The position numbers and the translations under genes are program-made. Under the pieces are notes generated by a model, which had not been told where the DNA came from, did no database searches, and saw only the letters and a program-made list of their open reading frames with translations. From Candidatus Atribacteria bacterium (GTDB taxonomy: Bacteria; Atribacterota; Atribacteria; Atribacterales; Atribacteraceae): 20,307 bases of DNA. The stretch's first letter is position 1, and every line of letters begins with the position of its first letter. Where the stretch lies: assembly GCA_003561145.1 (NCBI GenBank), contig PWXL01000146.1, positions 1-20,307 of the forward strand. Direction: 5' to 3'. Shown here piece after piece: positions 17,301 to 20,307 of the stretch.

Positions 17301-19388
17301 CTATTCCTCCTCTTTTTCTTTCTGGGCATTCTGTATAATCGTTTCAGCGATCTGGGCGGGAACTTCCTCGTAATGGGAAAACTTCATCCGGAACAAGGCT
17401 CTGCCCTGCGTGATCGAGCGCAGGTCAACCGAGTAACGGAATACTTCTGCCAGCGGAACTTGAGCTTTTATCAATTGGTTCCCGTCCTGGGGATCCATAC
17501 CCATGATTTTTCCCCGCCTGCTGTTGAGGTCTCCAATCACGTCACCCATGAAATCGTCGCCTACCCACACCTCGAGGTTCATGATGGGCTCAAGCAATAC
17601 CGCCTTGGCTTCGGCAACACCCTTTTTCAGTGCCATGGAACCAGCGATTTTGAATGCCATATCCGAAGAATCCACCGCGTGAAAAGATCCGTCGTACAGA
17701 ATGACCCGTATATCAGTCACAGGATAACCAGCCAGGATACCTTCCTGCATGGCGTCCTGAATGCCTTTTTCTACCGAGGGGATAAAATTGCGGGGAATAA
17801 CCCCTCCCACGATTTTGTCCACGAATTCGAAACCTTCTCCCCGATTGAGAGGCTCCAGCTCAACCCAGCAATGGCCATACTGGCCACGGCCTCCCGACTG
17901 GCGCTTGTATTTTCCTTCTACCTTGGCTGTGGCTTTAATCGTCTCTTTATAAGGAACCCGGGGTATCGTGAGTGTGACATCCACCCCGAACTTTCTTTTC
18001 ATCTTTTCTGTAAGCACATCTAAATGAATGTCTCCCAGCCCATACACAACGTCTTCCTTGGTGTTGGAATCCCGTTCTACTTTCAAGGTAAAATCCTCTT
18101 CAAGCATTCGACTCAACGCCTGGCTTATTTTTTCCTCATCCCCCCGGCTCTGGGGTTTCACGGCGGCCATATAATTCGGTTCGGGTCTCTCGATAGGTGG
18201 AAACAGTATGGGTTGTTCCTTGTTTGCCAGAGAATCACCGATGTAAATTTCACTGATTTTAGCGATCGCCCCGATGTCGCCGGCTACGATTTCTGAGACG
18301 TTTTCCTGGTTCTTTCCCCGTAAAACACTCAGCTGGCTTATTTTTTCCTCGACTTCCCTGCTCGCGTTGAACAGGCGGGAATCAGAATCAACCTTTCCTG
18401 AATAGACCCGGAAAAGCGCCACTTTTCCAACATATGGGTCACTGATGATTTTAAAAACTTGCGCGGAAAAAGGCTGTTGTATGTCACACGCTCTTGCTAT
18501 TTCTTTTTCCCGGTCCCGGGGATCAGAGCCGCGTACAGGAGGCATATTGACAGGAGGAGGTGCACAATCCACCAAAAAATCGATCAATGTCTCCACGCCG
18601 AGATTCTGGAGCCCGGATCCAGCCAGTACCGGAAAGATTCTGCGTTGGAGTATCGCCTCTTGCAGGCCGTCACGTAGCTGGTCATCCGGGATAGGGTGGC
18701 CCTCCAAATACATATTCAGGAGCTCATCGTCCGCTTCGGCTATGTTTTCCACCAGTATCTCGCGTAACTCGAGAGCTGCTTCTTCCATGTCAACCGGGAT
18801 CGAATCTTCGCGGAGAGGCTTGCCCTCGCCCTGAAAATACAGGGCTTTCCGGGAGAGCAAATCAACCACGCCGTTGAATGACGATTCTTTCCCAATGGGT
18901 ATGAAAAGAGGTGTAACTTTGGGTGAAAACCTCTCCTGTAGAGTGGAAAGCACACCCTGGTAATCCGCACCTTCACGGTCCATTTTGTTCAGAAAAAAAA
19001 TAGTCGGGAGCCTTCTCTCTTCGAGCGCCTGAAAGGCGTTTTCTGTTCCTACTTCTACGCCTGAAACCGCACACACAGTAATCACCCCTGCATCCACCGC
19101 GCGTAGGGCTCCCATGACATTCCCGATAAAATCCATATAACCCGGAGTGTCTATCAAATTGACTTTCTTCCCTTTCCATTCAAAGGGAAGCAAGGACATG
19201 TTGATGGAAAGACCTCTCTTGACTTCTTCCGGCTCCCAATCCGAAAGGGTGTTTCCTTCTTCGACTTTACCACGGCGCTTTGATACCCCTGCTTGAAAGA
19301 GTATTGCTTCAGTCAGTGTGGTTTTCCCGCTGCCGGCATGAGCGAAAAGACCGATGTTTCGAATATCTTCGCTTTGATACATTCTCAA
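17301..19388 (-). CDS. EF-G-like translation GTPase (second, non-canonical type)
   Basis: A 695-residue protein with all five EF-G domains. Numbered from TTG: P-loop AHAGSGKT 16-23, G3 DTPGYMDF 80-87, G4 NKMD 134-137, and the domain IV tip SGGRGQYGH near 490. It belongs to the EF-G-like group, not to the main FusA: the P-loop is AHAGSGKT instead of AHIDAGKT, switch I reads KRGLSIN, and Tyr84 replaces the His of the DTPGH motif that assists GTP hydrolysis in canonical EF-G. Substitution at this position is, as far as I recall, usual in this group, whose role (alternative translocation, stress or ribosome recycling) is not settled. AAAGGAGG lies eight bases before the TTG at 19388; GTG (19394) is too close and ATG (19382) rather far, so the start is uncertain by a few codons. 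Confidence 0.9.
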   Translation of the reverse strand: MRMYQSEDIRNIGLFAHAGSGKTTLTEAILFQAGVSKRRGKVEEGNTLSDWEPEEVKRGLSINMSLLPFEWKGKKVNLIDTPGYMDFIGNVMGALRAVDAGVITVCAVSGVEVGTENAFQALEERRLPTIFFLNKMDREGADYQGVLSTLQERFSPKVTPLFIPIGKESSFNGVVDLLSRKALYFQGEGKPLREDSIPVDMEEAALELREILVENIAEADDELLNMYLEGHPIPDDQLRDGLQEAILQRRIFPVLAGSGLQNLGVETLIDFLVDCAPPPVNMPPVRGSDPRDREKEIARACDIQQPFSAQVFKIISDPYVGKVALFRVYSGKVDSDSRLFNASREVEEKISQLSVLRGKNQENVSEIVAGDIGAIAKISEIYIGDSLANKEQPILFPPIERPEPNYMAAVKPQSRGDEEKISQALSRMLEEDFTLKVERDSNTKEDVVYGLGDIHLDVLTEKMKRKFGVDVTLTIPRVPYKETIKATAKVEGKYKRQSGGRGQYGHCWVELEPLNRGEGFEFVDKIVGGVIPRNFIPSVEKGIQDAMQEGILAGYPVTDIRVILYDGSFHAVDSSDMAFKIAGSMALKKGVAEAKAVLLEPIMNLEVWVGDDFMGDVIGDLNSRRGKIMGMDPQDGNQLIKAQVPLAEVFRYSVDLRSITQGRALFRMKFSHYEEVPAQIAETIIQNAQKEKEEE

Positions 19389-19403
19389 GGCCACTGCCTC
19401 CTT

Positions 19404-19715
19404 TCAGTATTTTGATGAAAACTCACACAATTCAGCTCCTGCGGTTCCCGATAATTCGCCGGGATTCCGGAAGTGTATGCCAGTCGCTGTATCCTTCCGG
19501 TAAACGTATGTTTCGTGATAATCATGTGCTGCAGTATCACCCCGAGAGGTGATTGTGTGCACAGGAGAACCAGCATCCCTCACATACATTTCACTGGAAA
19601 GGTAAAAAAGCATGCTGAGTGCGAATAACAAAGAATACAGCCGTATCCGCCGTTCTCTCCTGAAGGCTTTTTCCTGTTGCTGGAACCAGCGCACCAATTT
19701 TCTGAAATAGCCCAC
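19404..19715 (-). CDS. small membrane-anchored protein in the ybbR position after cdaA
   Basis: A 103-residue protein. Residues 1-25 are strongly basic and predicted cytoplasmic (RKLVRW, RRERRIR). One short hydrophobic helix follows at about 26-41 (LYSLLFALSMLFYLSS), then about 60 polar residues outside. The helix resembles the N-terminal anchor of YbbR/CdaR proteins, which follow cdaA in most Bacillota, but no YbbR repeat is visible afterwards. Support for it being a real gene: GTG start six bases after the cdaA stop with AAGGTG at nine-base spacing, and a stop touching the binding site of the next gene. The family of the outer part is not recognised. It may be a shortened YbbR or an unrelated small regulator of CdaA. 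Confidence 0.6.
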   Translation of the reverse strand: MGYFRKLVRWFQQQEKAFRRERRIRLYSLLFALSMLFYLSSEMYVRDAGSPVHTITSRGDTAAHDYHETYVYRKDTATGIHFRNPGELSGTAGAELCEFSSKY

Positions 19716-19721
19716 CAGAGT

Positions 19722-20307
19722 TTACACCTTTCGATACATGATCCTGATCATTTTTTTCAAGGCTCTCACTTCAACATCCCAAGCCATCTTTCCCTGTACT
19801 GCCAGGGAAATCTTTCCGGTCTCCTCGGAAACAACTATAGACAAAGCATCAGTTTGTTCTGTAATACCGATTGCCGCACGGTGCCGGGTTCCCAACAGTT
19901 TTTTTACTTCCACTTTTTCAGCAAGCGGAAGTATGCAACCGGCGGCAATGATACGGTTTTCTTTTACTATGACCGCCCCGTCGTGCAATGGTGACTCCGG
20001 AAGAAAAAGTGCACATACTATTTCCGGGGCGAACAGGGCATCGATGAGAATGCCCGTTTGAATAAAGTCCCTCAAAGTATGGTTTCTTTCCAGAATGATC
20101 AAAGCTCCCGTTTTTCTGCGGGACAAGGTTTGGCACGCCAGGGAAACTTCATCGATAAATTGTGTCCGGTTTTCCTCATCAGCAACGAGCTGCCTGCTTA
20201 CCGATTCACCCTGAAAAGACCTGTTGACGTATACCCGCCGTAACTCAGGTTGAAATACTATGGCAGCGCCTGCCAGGTAAAAGAATATCAAAGCGCGCCA
20301 AAATGGA
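19722..20307 (-). CDS. cdaA: diadenylate cyclase CdaA, 5' end outside the window
   Basis: The C-terminal 194 residues of a membrane diadenylate cyclase that makes cyclic di-AMP from two ATP, controlling potassium, osmotic and cell-wall balance. The end of the last membrane helix (ALIFFYLAGAAIVF) leads into QPELRR, the standard junction to the DAC domain. The DAC active site shows LHDGAVIV and GTRHRAAIG, the DGA and RHR motifs needed for catalysis. CdaA is usually about 270 residues with three helices, so roughly 80 residues are missing to the right. The frame is open to the window edge, so the internal TTG at 20291 is not the real start. It is followed by the small membrane protein gene and not by an obvious full ybbR and glmM. 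Confidence 0.93.
   Translation of the reverse strand, partial: PFWRALIFFYLAGAAIVFQPELRRVYVNRSFQGESVSRQLVADEENRTQFIDEVSLACQTLSRRKTGALIILERNHTLRDFIQTGILIDALFAPEIVCALFLPESPLHDGAVIVKENRIIAAGCILPLAEKVEVKKLLGTRHRAAIGITEQTDALSIVVSEETGKISLAVQGKMAWDVEVRALKKMIRIMYRKV

Noticed and set aside
19385..19576. Alternative minus-strand frame between the small membrane protein and the EF-G-like gene as a displaced YbbR part
   Set aside because: Only a faint YbbR-like look, no binding site, and it runs over the next gene's start; not enough to call a frameshift.
1..20307. CRISPR arrays, insertion sequences, phage genes, toxin-antitoxin pairs, riboswitches
   Set aside because: No direct repeat array, transposase, integrase or known leader motif was seen; all sizeable coding is accounted for by the listed genes.

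Overview
No mobile element, defence locus, CRISPR array or other unknown system was found in this window. It is a dense block of housekeeping genes. Apart from the 3' end of a tRNA-Leu at the left edge, all 17 protein genes lie on the minus strand, with gaps of 0-98 bases or short overlaps. Strong AGGAGG-type ribosome binding sites, frequent GTG/TTG starts, a CdaA diadenylate cyclase, a GatCAB amidotransferase, an EF-G-like second GTPase and the tsaE-tsaB-rimI-tsaD cluster together suggest a Gram-positive-type bacterium of the Bacillota (clostridial side). That placement is an inference from gene content; no rRNA is present to confirm it.

In the direction of transcription (right to left) the order is: cdaA (cut by the window edge), a 103-residue one-helix membrane protein in the usual place of ybbR, an EF-G-like GTPase, a fused NAD(P)HX epimerase/dehydratase, alanine racemase, tsaE, tsaB, rimI, tsaD, guaB3, guaA, purA, gatC, gatA, gatB, dnaE and an exported TPR protein. 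The modules are second messenger and envelope (cdaA, orf103, alr), metabolite repair (nnr), tRNA t6A synthesis (tsaE/B/D), partition of IMP to GMP and AMP (guaB3, guaA, purA), tRNA-dependent amidation (gatCAB) and replication (dnaE). No factor-independent terminator was recognised between the genes, so long polycistronic transcripts are likely. Candidate internal promoters are seen before guaB3 and, more weakly, before gatC.

The most notable oddity is gatA. It is complete and well conserved over about 498 codons, with all catalytic residues, but one in-frame TAA stands at codon 135, where the family has the second Ser of an MGSSTENS motif. A single TCA to TAA change would explain it. TAA ends several other genes here, so wholesale code reassignment is ruled out. 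This is a sequence error, a fresh nonsense mutation, or local recoding. Other points worth a look are the shortened YbbR-like protein after cdaA, a perfect 8-bp inverted repeat overlapping the tsaE ribosome binding site, and a CBS-less GuaB3 placed directly before guaA and purA.
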